Shown here one piece after another: positions 18,533-26,697 of a DNA stretch of 31,329 nucleotides (the stretch's first letter is position 1; each line of letters begins with the position of its first letter). Made by a program: the position numbers and the translations under genes. Origin of the DNA: an uncultured bacterium. Its GTDB lineage: Bacteria; Bacteroidota; Bacteroidia; Bacteroidales; JACABE01. The stretch lies in NCBI GenBank assembly GCA_903911455.1, contig CAIWDQ010000219.1, positions 1 through 31,329 on the forward strand, given 5' to 3'. The notes under the pieces were generated by a model. The model was not told the origin of the DNA, searched no databases, and was given only the letters and a program-made list of their open reading frames with translations.

Positions 18533-18559
18533 TTGTTATCCACAAATTAATTAATTTTG
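18533..18559 (+). promoter_or_regulatory. Promoter of the threonine dehydrogenase gene
   Basis: TTG at 18533-18535, a 16-bp gap, then TAATTTTG at 18552-18559, close to the Bacteroidota TTG/TAnnTTTG layout. It lies 44 nt before the start codon. Confidence 0.55.
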
Positions 18560-18602
18560 CAGCTCAAATCAAATCAACTTAATTCGTATAAAAATTAAAA
18601 TC

Positions 18603-19568
18603 ATGATAGAAAAAATATTGGTAACAGGTTCATCAGGTCAGATAGGCTCTGAGCTTGTACTTGCTCTCCGTAACATTTATGGAACTGATAACGTAATTGC
18701 TTCCGACAAATGCGCTCATACCGGCATTAAGCTTGCTGATTCAGGACCATTCGAACAACTTGATGTTACTGACAGGAAACATATGGCGGAAATTGTAGAT
18801 AAATACAATGTTAATGCTATTGTACATTTAGCTGCTATCCTTTCTGCAGTTGGAGAAAAAAAGCCTATGCTTGCATGGGATGTCAATATCAATGGTATGA
18901 TAAATGTTTTTGAAATTGCCCGCGAACGTAAAATGGAACGCATCCTTGTCCCTAGCTCTATTGCTGCGTTTGGTCCATCAACTCCAATTATTAATACACC
19001 TCAGGAAACTATTCTTCGCCCTACAACCATGTATGGCATTACTAAGGTAACAGGCGAATTGTTAGGCGATTATTATGTTGCTAAGTTTGGTTTAGATATC
19101 AGAGGCTTGCGCTATCCTGGTATTATCAGCAACGAGACTTTACCTGGTGGTGGCACTACTGATTATGCTGTTGCAATTTATTATGATGCTATTAAGTATG
19201 GTAAATATGAGTGTTTCCTTAAAGAAGACACCATGTTACCAATGATGTATATGCCTGATTGTTTAAAAGCTACTCTTGATTTGTTTCAAGCAGATTTCAA
19301 TAAACTAAAACATCATTCTGATTTTAATGTAGGAGCTTTCAGTGTTAATCCTAAAATGATGGCTGAATCTATTAGAAAGTTTATTCCGAGTTTTGAAATA
19401 ACTTACAAACCTGATTTCCGTCAGGAGATTGCAGATTCTTGGCCTAACTCTATTGATGATACTGCCGCCAGAGAAGAATGGAACTGGAGCCCATCTTACG
19501 ATCTTGATACCATGACGGAAGATATGCTTAAAGTGATAGGCGAAAAACATAAAAAAGGTTTAATTTAA
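18603..19568 (+). CDS. L-threonine 3-dehydrogenase, short-chain (epimerase-like) type
   Basis: A cytoplasmic 321-residue NAD-dependent enzyme that oxidises L-threonine to 2-amino-3-ketobutyrate (EC 1.1.1.103), the first step of threonine breakdown to glycine and acetyl-CoA. The extended-SDR fold shows the nucleotide-binding 'GSSGQIG' (residues 9-15), 'AAILSAVGEKKP', the catalytic YxxxK in 'TTMYGITKVTGE', and the family motifs 'RYPGIISNETLPGGGTTDYA' and 'DDTAAREEWNW'. These match the Bacteroidota threonine dehydrogenases related to UDP-galactose epimerase rather than the zinc-dependent Tdh, so I give no symbol. The length is normal. It has its own promoter and terminator and looks monocistronic. 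No partner ligase (kbl) is adjacent. Confidence 0.9.
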   Translation: MIEKILVTGSSGQIGSELVLALRNIYGTDNVIASDKCAHTGIKLADSGPFEQLDVTDRKHMAEIVDKYNVNAIVHLAAILSAVGEKKPMLAWDVNINGMINVFEIARERKMERILVPSSIAAFGPSTPIINTPQETILRPTTMYGITKVTGELLGDYYVAKFGLDIRGLRYPGIISNETLPGGGTTDYAVAIYYDAIKYGKYECFLKEDTMLPMMYMPDCLKATLDLFQADFNKLKHHSDFNVGAFSVNPKMMAESIRKFIPSFEITYKPDFRQEIADSWPNSIDDTAAREEWNWSPSYDLDTMTEDMLKVIGEKHKKGLI

Positions 19569-19572
19569 TAAG

Positions 19573-19602
19573 AAGAGGCTACTTAATTAAGTAGCCTCTT
19601 TA
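19573..19602 (+). terminator. Terminator after threonine dehydrogenase
   Basis: A perfect 28-bp palindrome (19573-19600) built on AAGAGGCTACTT and its complement, ending in T residues, 5 bp after the stop codon. Confidence 0.85.
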
Positions 19603-19622
19603 ATTTTATTGATTTTAATCAC

Positions 19623-19630
19623 TAACTTTG
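19623..19630 (+). promoter_or_regulatory. Candidate -7 box for the deaminase gene
   Basis: TAACTTTG matches TAnnTTTG and lies 35 nt before the ATG at 19665. The nearest upstream TTG (19609) is closer than usual. Confidence 0.5.
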
Positions 19631-19664
19631 TAAAGTTGTTAAAATCATTAAAAACAATTCAAAA

Positions 19665-21989
19665 ATGAATCAATTTAAATTATCACCTGTTGAACAAATC
19701 CTGTTTAACAATTCGGGTGAGAAAGATATAAGTACCAAGATACCTTACATTATTGCAAGTAACTTCCCTCAATTAGGGATGTACACAGCTTTAAGATTTA
19801 TCGAATGGGCTGTCGAAAACCCTGACGGAGTCATAAGTTTGCCTACCGGTAAAACTCCAGAGCATTTCATTAAATGGACTCAGCATATCATTGCTAACTG
19901 GGAAACACAACAAATAACTGAACTAAGAGAACAATATCAATTAAAATACAAACCTGAGCTTAAAGGCTTGCAATTTGTTCAGATTGATGAGTTCTATCCT
20001 ATTTCATCATCCCAACATAATAGTTTTTATTATTATGTGAATGAATATTACATCAAAGGTTTTGGTTTGAATCCTGCCAAAGCATTATTGATTAATTCTG
20101 ACAAGATTCATTTAGTTGAAGGAAAACATTTCACTGAGATATTTCCTAAAAGTATTGTTGATCTTTCGTTAAGATACCGTGCTGCAACTAATAAGCTTGA
20201 ACAACTTCAGCAGAGATCTATCTTCATGATTGACGATTGGTGTAAGAATTATGAAGCTCAGATAAGAAATAAAGGTGGCATTGGTTTCTTTTTAGGTGGC
20301 ATAGGTCCTGATGGTCATATTGCTTTTAACACCAGAGGTTCTGATCACTTTTCAACCACCAGATTAACTGCCACTAATTTTGAAACCCAGGCTGTAGCTG
20401 CCGGCGATCTTGGTGGAATTGATGTTTCACGCAATCGTCTTGTAATTACTATTGGGCTCAACACTATTACTTATAATCATAATGCTGTAGCAATTATTTT
20501 TGCAGCTGGTGAAGCTAAAGGTAATGTTGTTGCTGATGCTTTGCAAAACGATGCCGATGTTTTATATCCTGCTACTGTATTACATAAACTCACTAATAGT
20601 CGCTTCTATCTTACTAAAGGTGCAGCTTTTCGTCTTAATGATTCTATTCAAAATTATTACACTCAAGGTGAATGGAGTCATGCTAAAACAGAGCACGTTA
20701 TTATTGGCTTATGTAAGAAAATAAACAAGTTTGGAAGCCGCATCACGGTTGAAGATCTTAAAGAGGATAAGTTTTGTAGTTTGATTCCTCAAATATCAGA
20801 AACCACAGTAGAATCTGTTATTGAATCTATCACAAATAAACTTAGTCAAGGAAGTAAAAGCGAAACAGGTCAAACTTTTCTTCATACAGGCCCTCATCAC
20901 GATGATATTATGCTTGGCATCATGCCTCATGTAAATCGTCAGTTGCGTTCGGCTACCAATAATTCTCATTTTGCAGTTATGACTTCAGGTTTTACCGCAG
21001 TAACAAATTCTTTTGTTATTGAAGTATTAACGGATACGCTTCGTTTTATTAAAGAAGGTAAGATTGAGATGCTAAAGTATCCTGACTTCTTTACTTATGG
21101 ATATAATATAAAACACGATAAAGATGTTTATCATTATCTTGGTAAAGTAGCTTCCGGTGATCCCGATGAAAGGCGCAGAGGATTATGCCATCGTATTGTA
21201 AGAAATGTAATTGATATTTGGAAGATAAAGGATAAAGAAGATATTTTACTCAAAATAAAAGAAACGATTCATATTCTTGAAAAGAGTTATGATGGTGAAA
21301 AGAATTCACCTGAAGTGCAAAAACTAAAAGGGATGATTCGTGAGTTTGAAGAAGAATTAGTTTGGGCACATTTTGGAGTACAGTTAACGAATGTACATCA
21401 TCTTCGTTTAGGATTCTATACAGGAGACATCTTTACAGAGTTGCCCGAGCGTCAAAGAGATGTTCAACCAATTCTTAAATTATTAAATGAAACAAACCCT
21501 TCAGTTATCAGTCTTGCATTAGATCCTGAAGGTAGTGGGCCTGATACTCATTATAAAGTTTTGCAAGCAATTGCTGAAGCTATAAGGCTTTGGAAGAAAA
21601 CAAAAGATCTTTCTAATCTAAGGATATGGGGATATCGTAATGTATGGTATAAGTTCCATCCTTCGGAGGTAAATGTAATTGTACCTGTTTCTTTAAATGC
21701 TTTGGCATTGCTTAATCAATCCTTTGAGGATTGTTATTTAAGTCAGGCAAATGCTTCCTTTCCAAGCTATCAATATGATGGTAAGTTTAGTGAGCTAACT
21801 CAGAAAGTATGGGTTGAACAGCTGAAAGAAATACAATTACTACTTGGCAAAGATTTCTTTTATCAAAATGAAAGCCCACTAATAAGAGCTACTCATGGAC
21901 TTATTTATTTAAAAGAAATGAATGTTGAAGAATTCCTTGATATGGCTATTGAACTTGAAAAGTCAATGGAAGGAGTTGTAGGGAAATAG
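19665..21989 (+). CDS. nagB: Glucosamine-6-phosphate deaminase fused to a PIG-L/LmbE-like domain
   Basis: A 774-residue cytoplasmic protein. Residues about 40-320 are a NagB-type isomerase/deaminase domain, which converts glucosamine-6-phosphate to fructose-6-phosphate and ammonia. It keeps the 'IDEFY' motif (Asp108, Glu109), 'GGIGPDGHIAFN' with the catalytic-type His218, and a lid-type lysine in 'GEAKGNVV' (Lys285). Residues about 400-774 resemble the PIG-L/LmbE deacetylase family, with the metal-site motif 'GPHHDD' (409-414) in place of the usual AHPDD, and a late 'LDPEGSGPDTHYK'. E. coli NagB is about 266 residues; long fused forms are common in Bacteroidota. The C-terminal part may deacetylate an N-acetylated amino sugar, but that activity is inference. 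The gene has its own promoter and terminator. Confidence 0.85.
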   Translation: MNQFKLSPVEQILFNNSGEKDISTKIPYIIASNFPQLGMYTALRFIEWAVENPDGVISLPTGKTPEHFIKWTQHIIANWETQQITELREQYQLKYKPELKGLQFVQIDEFYPISSSQHNSFYYYVNEYYIKGFGLNPAKALLINSDKIHLVEGKHFTEIFPKSIVDLSLRYRAATNKLEQLQQRSIFMIDDWCKNYEAQIRNKGGIGFFLGGIGPDGHIAFNTRGSDHFSTTRLTATNFETQAVAAGDLGGIDVSRNRLVITIGLNTITYNHNAVAIIFAAGEAKGNVVADALQNDADVLYPATVLHKLTNSRFYLTKGAAFRLNDSIQNYYTQGEWSHAKTEHVIIGLCKKINKFGSRITVEDLKEDKFCSLIPQISETTVESVIESITNKLSQGSKSETGQTFLHTGPHHDDIMLGIMPHVNRQLRSATNNSHFAVMTSGFTAVTNSFVIEVLTDTLRFIKEGKIEMLKYPDFFTYGYNIKHDKDVYHYLGKVASGDPDERRRGLCHRIVRNVIDIWKIKDKEDILLKIKETIHILEKSYDGEKNSPEVQKLKGMIREFEEELVWAHFGVQLTNVHHLRLGFYTGDIFTELPERQRDVQPILKLLNETNPSVISLALDPEGSGPDTHYKVLQAIAEAIRLWKKTKDLSNLRIWGYRNVWYKFHPSEVNVIVPVSLNALALLNQSFEDCYLSQANASFPSYQYDGKFSELTQKVWVEQLKEIQLLLGKDFFYQNESPLIRATHGLIYLKEMNVEEFLDMAIELEKSMEGVVGK

Positions 21990-22016
21990 ATCTCTATTAT
22001 AAAAATCTATAATAAC

Positions 22017-22053
22017 AAAAGAGGCTGTCTCAATACTGAGACAGCCTCTTTTA
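22017..22053. terminator. Bidirectional terminator between convergent genes
   Basis: A perfect 16-bp stem (22017-22032 with 22037-22052) and a 4-nt loop, flanked by A and T tracts, so it can act on both strands. It separates the deaminase gene from the convergent PKD protein gene. Confidence 0.9.
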
Positions 22054-22073
22054 TTATTATGCTGAATTAATAA

Positions 22074-24713
22074 TTATCTTGTTTTAACAAACTTCTTTAT
22101 AATCTTATTAGTATTATTTAAAGAGATTTGTATTGTATAAATTCCCTGAGAAAGTTTATTAGTATTAAGCATTTCCTTATGACTTCCTGCTCCTAAATCA
22201 TTTTCATTTGAAAGAACAACTTGTCCTAAGTTATTATAAACACTAATATTTACTTTACCTGCCTTTAGTAAAGAGAAATCAATATTTGCATCTCCATTTG
22301 ATGGATTAGGATAAATCTCACTTATATGATTCAAGAGCCAGGTTGTTTCATTTATTGATGCAGTTATTGTAGTTCCGTTTACAACAAAGTTATTACCACC
22401 TGAAACTAAATTTGAGTTGCTTAAAGTAACTGTAGTACTTGTGCAAGTTGCACCTAATATTTCAACATAAACTTTATAGGTTTCTAAAACTAATTCGGTA
22501 AATAAATAACTTCCATTTGCATCAGTTAACGTCATTGATATTGGATTATCATTTACATCAAATAAAAATACCTGAGCGCCTGAAACAGTTGCTGCTTTAG
22601 TTCCACTTCCATTTGAAACACACCCTCCTATTGAACCATTACCAATTACAGGTGTAGGTGCAGGAATTAAACTTATATAATAATATACTGTATTAGCTGA
22701 AGGGCTAACTGCTGTAGCATTATACCAATTTAATGTATGTGTATAGAAAGTTGGGAAGTAATGTGTGTAAAGTGGAGAAGTTGGTTTTAAGAAAGCTTTT
22801 ATAATAAATACAGGGTTAGTTGGTGGTACATTTACATAATTATACATAAAATACCCTGCTGAATCTAATGCTATAGTATCAAAAACTGAATAACCCATTG
22901 TTGCATTATTAGCTTGATATAATACAACGTATCCATTTGTTACAGGTAATGGATAATTGCCTGCATATACATAACCTTGTACTATTGTACCCGCAGTATT
23001 AGCAACTGTAATAAATTGACAAGTAGTATCGTGGCAAATAATTCCATTAGAATTTGTTTCAGTAATTAAACAAACATGGTAACCTGAAGTACCAGAAGCT
23101 GGTTGAGCAAATGTATGAGTAACTGTTTGTCCGGTTACTGACGCAGTTCCATCGCCAAATGACCAGTGATAAGTGGTAGTACCTGATGTATTAATACTTC
23201 CTGTAAAGGTATAAATAAGGTTTTGATGTGTATAAGTAAATGAGTTCTGGCAATTTGTTGTGGTACTAAACTGTACAAACTGACAAACACTATCACTACA
23301 AACAACTATATTGTTAACATATACTAACATATGTAAACATACAGTATAACCTCCTGCAGGTGGTACTGAAGTGTAGGCATGAGTTGGGTTTGTAACTGTA
23401 GATGTAATTCCATCACCAAAACTCCAGTAGTAAGATATTGTACTTCCAGTATATGTTGAAGTCGAAGTATTATTGAAATGATAATTGTGAGGATTATTCA
23501 ACAAAGAATCATTTACTAAATAGAATGTAAAGCCAGCATGACATGAATTTGTTGTTGTTCCTATCTGAATAAACTGACATGTAGTATCATGGCATGTTGT
23601 TCCACTTGAGTTTGTTGTTTCTGTTATTAAACATACATGGTATCCTGAAGTTCCTGCTGGTGGTTGAGGGAATGTATGTGTTACATTCTGACCAGTAGCT
23701 GATGCACTTCCATCTCCAAAAGTCCAGTGATATGTTGTAGGACTAGAAGAGTTAATACTTCCTGAAAAAGCATACACTAAATTCTGATGTGTAAATGTAA
23801 ATGAATTCTGGCAAGTAGTAGTTGTGTTATTTAATTGTACAAATAAACATGTGCTATCAGAACAAACTATTATATTATTTACATACACTGCCATATAATA
23901 ACATACTGTATACCCACCACTAGGTGGTACACTTGTATAAGCATGTGTTGGACTGGCTAGTGTAGATGTAGTCCCATCACCAAAGCTCCAATGATAATAA
24001 AAAGAAGCTCCACTATATGATGAAGTAGAAGTATTTATAAAATGAAAACTATTAGGTATTGTTACTATTGAATCCTGATACATATAGAAAGATGCATGAC
24101 ATGAATTTGTTGTAGTTCCTGTTACATGAATTGTATCACAATGTGTAGATGTGCAGCCACTTGATGAATAGATTGTAAGACAAACTATATAGTTTCCAGG
24201 ATTACTATAGGTATGAATCGGAGCCGATCCTGTACCTGAAATACCATCTCCAAAGTTCCATGTCCAGGTACTTGGTGTTCCTGTTGATGCATCCTGAAAA
24301 TGTATTTCTTTAGTATTAACTGTTCCTGGCGTATACGTAAATGCAGCCTGACAACTCGTTGCTGTGCTGCTGCAAATACTAAAGTTTACTATGTTTTGTG
24401 GATTTGTACTCGATACATTAATATTTGATGTGTGCAACACTCCATTACAATCAATAGTACCTACATGGAACATTATTGTACTACTAGCAGGTATACTTGT
24501 AATACTTAAAGTATAATACCCATTACTATTAGTAACAGCATTTGCACTAAAAGGGAGCGATGATAAACTATCAGTCCATACGTAAACAGTATGGTTTGCA
24601 ATTGCTCCTCCATTTAAATTAGTTACATAACCACTAATAGAATATAATGATTGAGCATTCATTAATAATGCTGTAAACATTATGGCAATAAAAGTAAAAA
24701 TTGTTTTTTTCAT
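22074..24713 (-). CDS. T9SS-exported protein with five PKD domains
   Basis: An 879-residue secreted protein. Residues 1-20 are a signal peptide. Residues 23-115 are a carboxypeptidase-regulatory-like beta-sandwich ('YSISGYVTNLNGGAIANHTV'). Five Cys-rich PKD domains follow at about 121-195, 204-294, 301-384, 390-482 and 488-570, each with 'W.FGDG' and a later 'HTY/HAY/HTF'. PKD2-3 and PKD4-5 are clearly a tandem duplication of a two-domain unit. Residues 575-690 and 695-790 are two further beta-sandwich regions, the second with 'VFLFDVNDNPI' and 'TLTDANGSYLF'. The C-terminus is a T9SS type A sorting domain ('EIYPNPSNGDANI', 'GIYTIQIS'). No catalytic motif was seen; a surface binding or structural role is likely. 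Confidence 0.88.
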   Translation of the reverse strand: MKKTIFTFIAIMFTALLMNAQSLYSISGYVTNLNGGAIANHTVYVWTDSLSSLPFSANAVTNSNGYYTLSITSIPASSTIMFHVGTIDCNGVLHTSNINVSSTNPQNIVNFSICSSTATSCQAAFTYTPGTVNTKEIHFQDASTGTPSTWTWNFGDGISGTGSAPIHTYSNPGNYIVCLTIYSSSGCTSTHCDTIHVTGTTTNSCHASFYMYQDSIVTIPNSFHFINTSTSSYSGASFYYHWSFGDGTTSTLASPTHAYTSVPPSGGYTVCYYMAVYVNNIIVCSDSTCLFVQLNNTTTTCQNSFTFTHQNLVYAFSGSINSSSPTTYHWTFGDGSASATGQNVTHTFPQPPAGTSGYHVCLITETTNSSGTTCHDTTCQFIQIGTTTNSCHAGFTFYLVNDSLLNNPHNYHFNNTSTSTYTGSTISYYWSFGDGITSTVTNPTHAYTSVPPAGGYTVCLHMLVYVNNIVVCSDSVCQFVQFSTTTNCQNSFTYTHQNLIYTFTGSINTSGTTTYHWSFGDGTASVTGQTVTHTFAQPASGTSGYHVCLITETNSNGIICHDTTCQFITVANTAGTIVQGYVYAGNYPLPVTNGYVVLYQANNATMGYSVFDTIALDSAGYFMYNYVNVPPTNPVFIIKAFLKPTSPLYTHYFPTFYTHTLNWYNATAVSPSANTVYYYISLIPAPTPVIGNGSIGGCVSNGSGTKAATVSGAQVFLFDVNDNPISMTLTDANGSYLFTELVLETYKVYVEILGATCTSTTVTLSNSNLVSGGNNFVVNGTTITASINETTWLLNHISEIYPNPSNGDANIDFSLLKAGKVNISVYNNLGQVVLSNENDLGAGSHKEMLNTNKLSQGIYTIQISLNNTNKIIKKFVKTR

Positions 24714-24838
24714 TATGAATTATTTTTAAATTGTTTTGTTTTTCGAAATATTATTTATTATAAAGATTAAAAAAAAGCCGTTTTGGTTGTACGAACATTC
24801 GCAATTAACATATTTTAACACTCCTACAAAGTAAACAA

Positions 24839-24846
24839 CAAAGATA
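24839..24846 (-). promoter_or_regulatory. -7 box for the PKD protein gene
   Basis: On the minus strand this reads TATCTTTG, a full match to TAnnTTTG, 126 nt before the start codon. Confidence 0.5.
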
Positions 24847-24888
24847 CTAAATATTTTATTCATTTGAAAATAAAATCTTATAATAATA

Positions 24889-24921
24889 AAAAAAGCTGCC
24901 CTTTGGTAAAGACAGCTTTTA
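24889..24921 (-). terminator. Orphan terminator between divergent genes
   Basis: AAAAGCTG (24891-24898) pairs with CAGCTTTT (24913-24920), with further imperfect pairing inside. On the minus strand it is followed by a run of seven T. No minus-strand gene lies to its right before the divergent gene at 25236, so it may end a short non-coding RNA or insulate the PKD promoter. Nothing else recognisable was found in 24922-25200. Confidence 0.5.
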
Positions 24922-25206
24922 AAATCAAATTCAAATTAGTTATCCATTTATTTTTATTGAACTCCTTAAAAATGTCATGAAAAAATTATTTAGAAAACAT
25001 AAGAAAGTATTACATTTATAACAAAGACACAAATGAGTCGGAAATCGTTGCATGGATTTTGTATTTTAACATAATTTAATATGACTAAATCACTCTAAAC
25101 ACTCCTGTCTTTAGTTAATTAGTAAAAATACTGAACTTTAAGAATTATATTTTCGTCAAATCAAAATCAATTAATAATTAATTTTATTCATTAATAAAAT
25201 AATAAG

Positions 25207-25214
25207 TACATTTG
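25207..25214 (+). promoter_or_regulatory. -7 box that fixes the start of the phosphoesterase gene
   Basis: TACATTTG matches TAnnTTTG and lies 22 nt before the ATG at 25236. It overlaps the in-frame TTG at 25212, which argues against that codon as the start. Confidence 0.5.
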
Positions 25215-25235
25215 CCTTTTATTTTCAATACAATT

Positions 25236-26057
25236 ATGAGAAAAAGCATATTGATTACCTTTATTATTTTAATGAGTATAAATTTTATTTATGCTCAAAA
25301 TAATACTATTAAAAAGCATCCCTGGACTAATAAAAAAGTAACTGCAACTAATACTACATTTCGCTTTGCTATAATGGGTGACAGAACCGGAGGGGCGAGA
25401 CAAGGTGTGTTTGATACTGCCATTTATAAGATAAATTTAATGCAGCCTGATTTTGTGATGTGTGTAGGCGATCTGATCGAGGGTTATTCTGAAGATACTA
25501 ATCTGATACGTCAACAATGGGATAATGTGGATTCATCAATTAATAATTTAAAGATGCAGTTTCATTATCTGGCCGGTAATCACGATTATACTTCTTTGGC
25601 ATCGCAATATGTATGGCAAGAAAAACATGGCAGATCATACTTTTATTTTATATATAAAGAGGTTCTCTTTCTATGTTTGAATTCAAATATACCTTCTCAC
25701 GAGAAAATAAGTAAGGAGGAATTGAATTATTTTAAACATGTTTTAAAAAAGAATAAGGAAGTTAAATGGGTGATGGTCTTTGTGCATCATCCTTTGTGGA
25801 AATATGAAAAAGGTGAGCAATGGAAAGAATTTGAGGCGATGCTCAAGAATTATAATTATACTGTATTTGCCGGGCATGAGCATAAATATCAGAAAAGCGT
25901 AATTGATGGGCACGAATATTATATTACTTCTACCTGTGGTGGTGTAACTATTAAAGATAAGGATACTGACCGCAGTTATGATCATATATTATGGGTAACG
26001 ATGACTGATAAAGGACCAAAAGTTTGTTCTATTAAGTTGAATGGGATGGAAGAATGA
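25236..26057 (+). CDS. Exported calcineurin-like metallophosphoesterase
   Basis: A 273-residue protein counted from ATG 25236, chosen because it gives a clean signal peptide ('MRKSILITFIILMSINFIYA') and because the earlier in-frame TTG lies in the promoter. The dinuclear metal-site motifs are in order: 'MGDRTGG', 'VGDLIEGY', 'AGNHDYTS', 'VHHPLW' and 'GHEHKYQ'. The first motif has Arg-Thr where the classical D-x-H has His. It probably cleaves a phosphate ester in the periplasm; the substrate is not evident. There is no sorting domain. It is the only intact gene here that ends in TGA. Confidence 0.85.
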   Translation: MRKSILITFIILMSINFIYAQNNTIKKHPWTNKKVTATNTTFRFAIMGDRTGGARQGVFDTAIYKINLMQPDFVMCVGDLIEGYSEDTNLIRQQWDNVDSSINNLKMQFHYLAGNHDYTSLASQYVWQEKHGRSYFYFIYKEVLFLCLNSNIPSHEKISKEELNYFKHVLKKNKEVKWVMVFVHHPLWKYEKGEQWKEFEAMLKNYNYTVFAGHEHKYQKSVIDGHEYYITSTCGGVTIKDKDTDRSYDHILWVTMTDKGPKVCSIKLNGMEE

Positions 26058-26201
26058 TTAGGATTGTTTAATCTTAAATACTTTGGACGCTATTCTTTTT
26101 TTAATTTTAGATACTTTAGTAAGATGAGTCAGTTATTTTCGAAGGAATATTTGCATCATAAGTAGTATGTGCCTAACAAATAAGATTGTAAGTCGTGCCT
26201 C

Positions 26202-26472
26202 AAGCAGATGAGATGCTCCCCGCAACGTTATTTGTCGTATCTTAAGCAGGTGAGATAGGGGAAATAAGCTTGCGAGTGGCATCTTAAGCAGATGAGATGC
26301 TCCCCACAAACTTATTTGTCGTACCTCAAGCAGATGAGATGCTCCCCGCAAACTTATTTGTCGTACCTTAAGCAGATGAGATGCTCCCTGCAAACTTATT
26401 TATAGTACCTCAAGCAGATGAGATGCTCCCTGCAACGTTATTTGTCGTATCTAAAGTTCTTAAGATGCTCCC
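26202..26472. repeat. Tandem array with an exact 42-bp period (array 3)
   Basis: Seven units begin 'AAG(CAGATGAGATGCTCCC)' at 26202, 26244, 26286, 26328, 26370, 26412 and 26454, every step exactly 42 bp. The best units differ at only a few positions; the unit at 26244 and the last are degenerate. The units abut with no variable spacer. On the minus strand part of the array is open as 14-residue repeats ('GASHLLEVRQISLR'), with no plausible start, and a unit with TATAAA in place of GACAAA creates a stop. The array fills most of the 26058-26697 gap; nothing else recognisable was found there. Confidence 0.85.
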
Positions 26473-26697
26473 AACAACCTGATACTCATTAAAGGCATTA
26501 TTTGGCATGATGTATACAGTGCTGTTATGATGATTGTTAAAGCTAAAATAAGTTTGAATGATAAAGTTTATAATTGACAATAAAATGACGTTAATTGATA
26601 TTTTAACAAAATAATTTAAAAAAAAGATACTCTTTTGTAAAATATGATGTATCTTTACAGTCTTATTTTAAATATTATGAATATAAAAACAAGCACC

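Noticed and set aside
25212..25235. Upstream TTG start for the phosphoesterase
   Set aside because: It lies inside the -7 promoter box and would spoil the signal peptide that begins at 25236.
26133..26393. Minus-strand 86-codon ORF of 14-residue repeats
   Set aside because: It starts at a TTG inside the repeat array, has no leader, and exists because a 42-bp period keeps frames open.
26202..26472. CRISPR array
   Set aside because: The units abut directly at 42 bp with no unique spacers, and there are no cas genes in the window.
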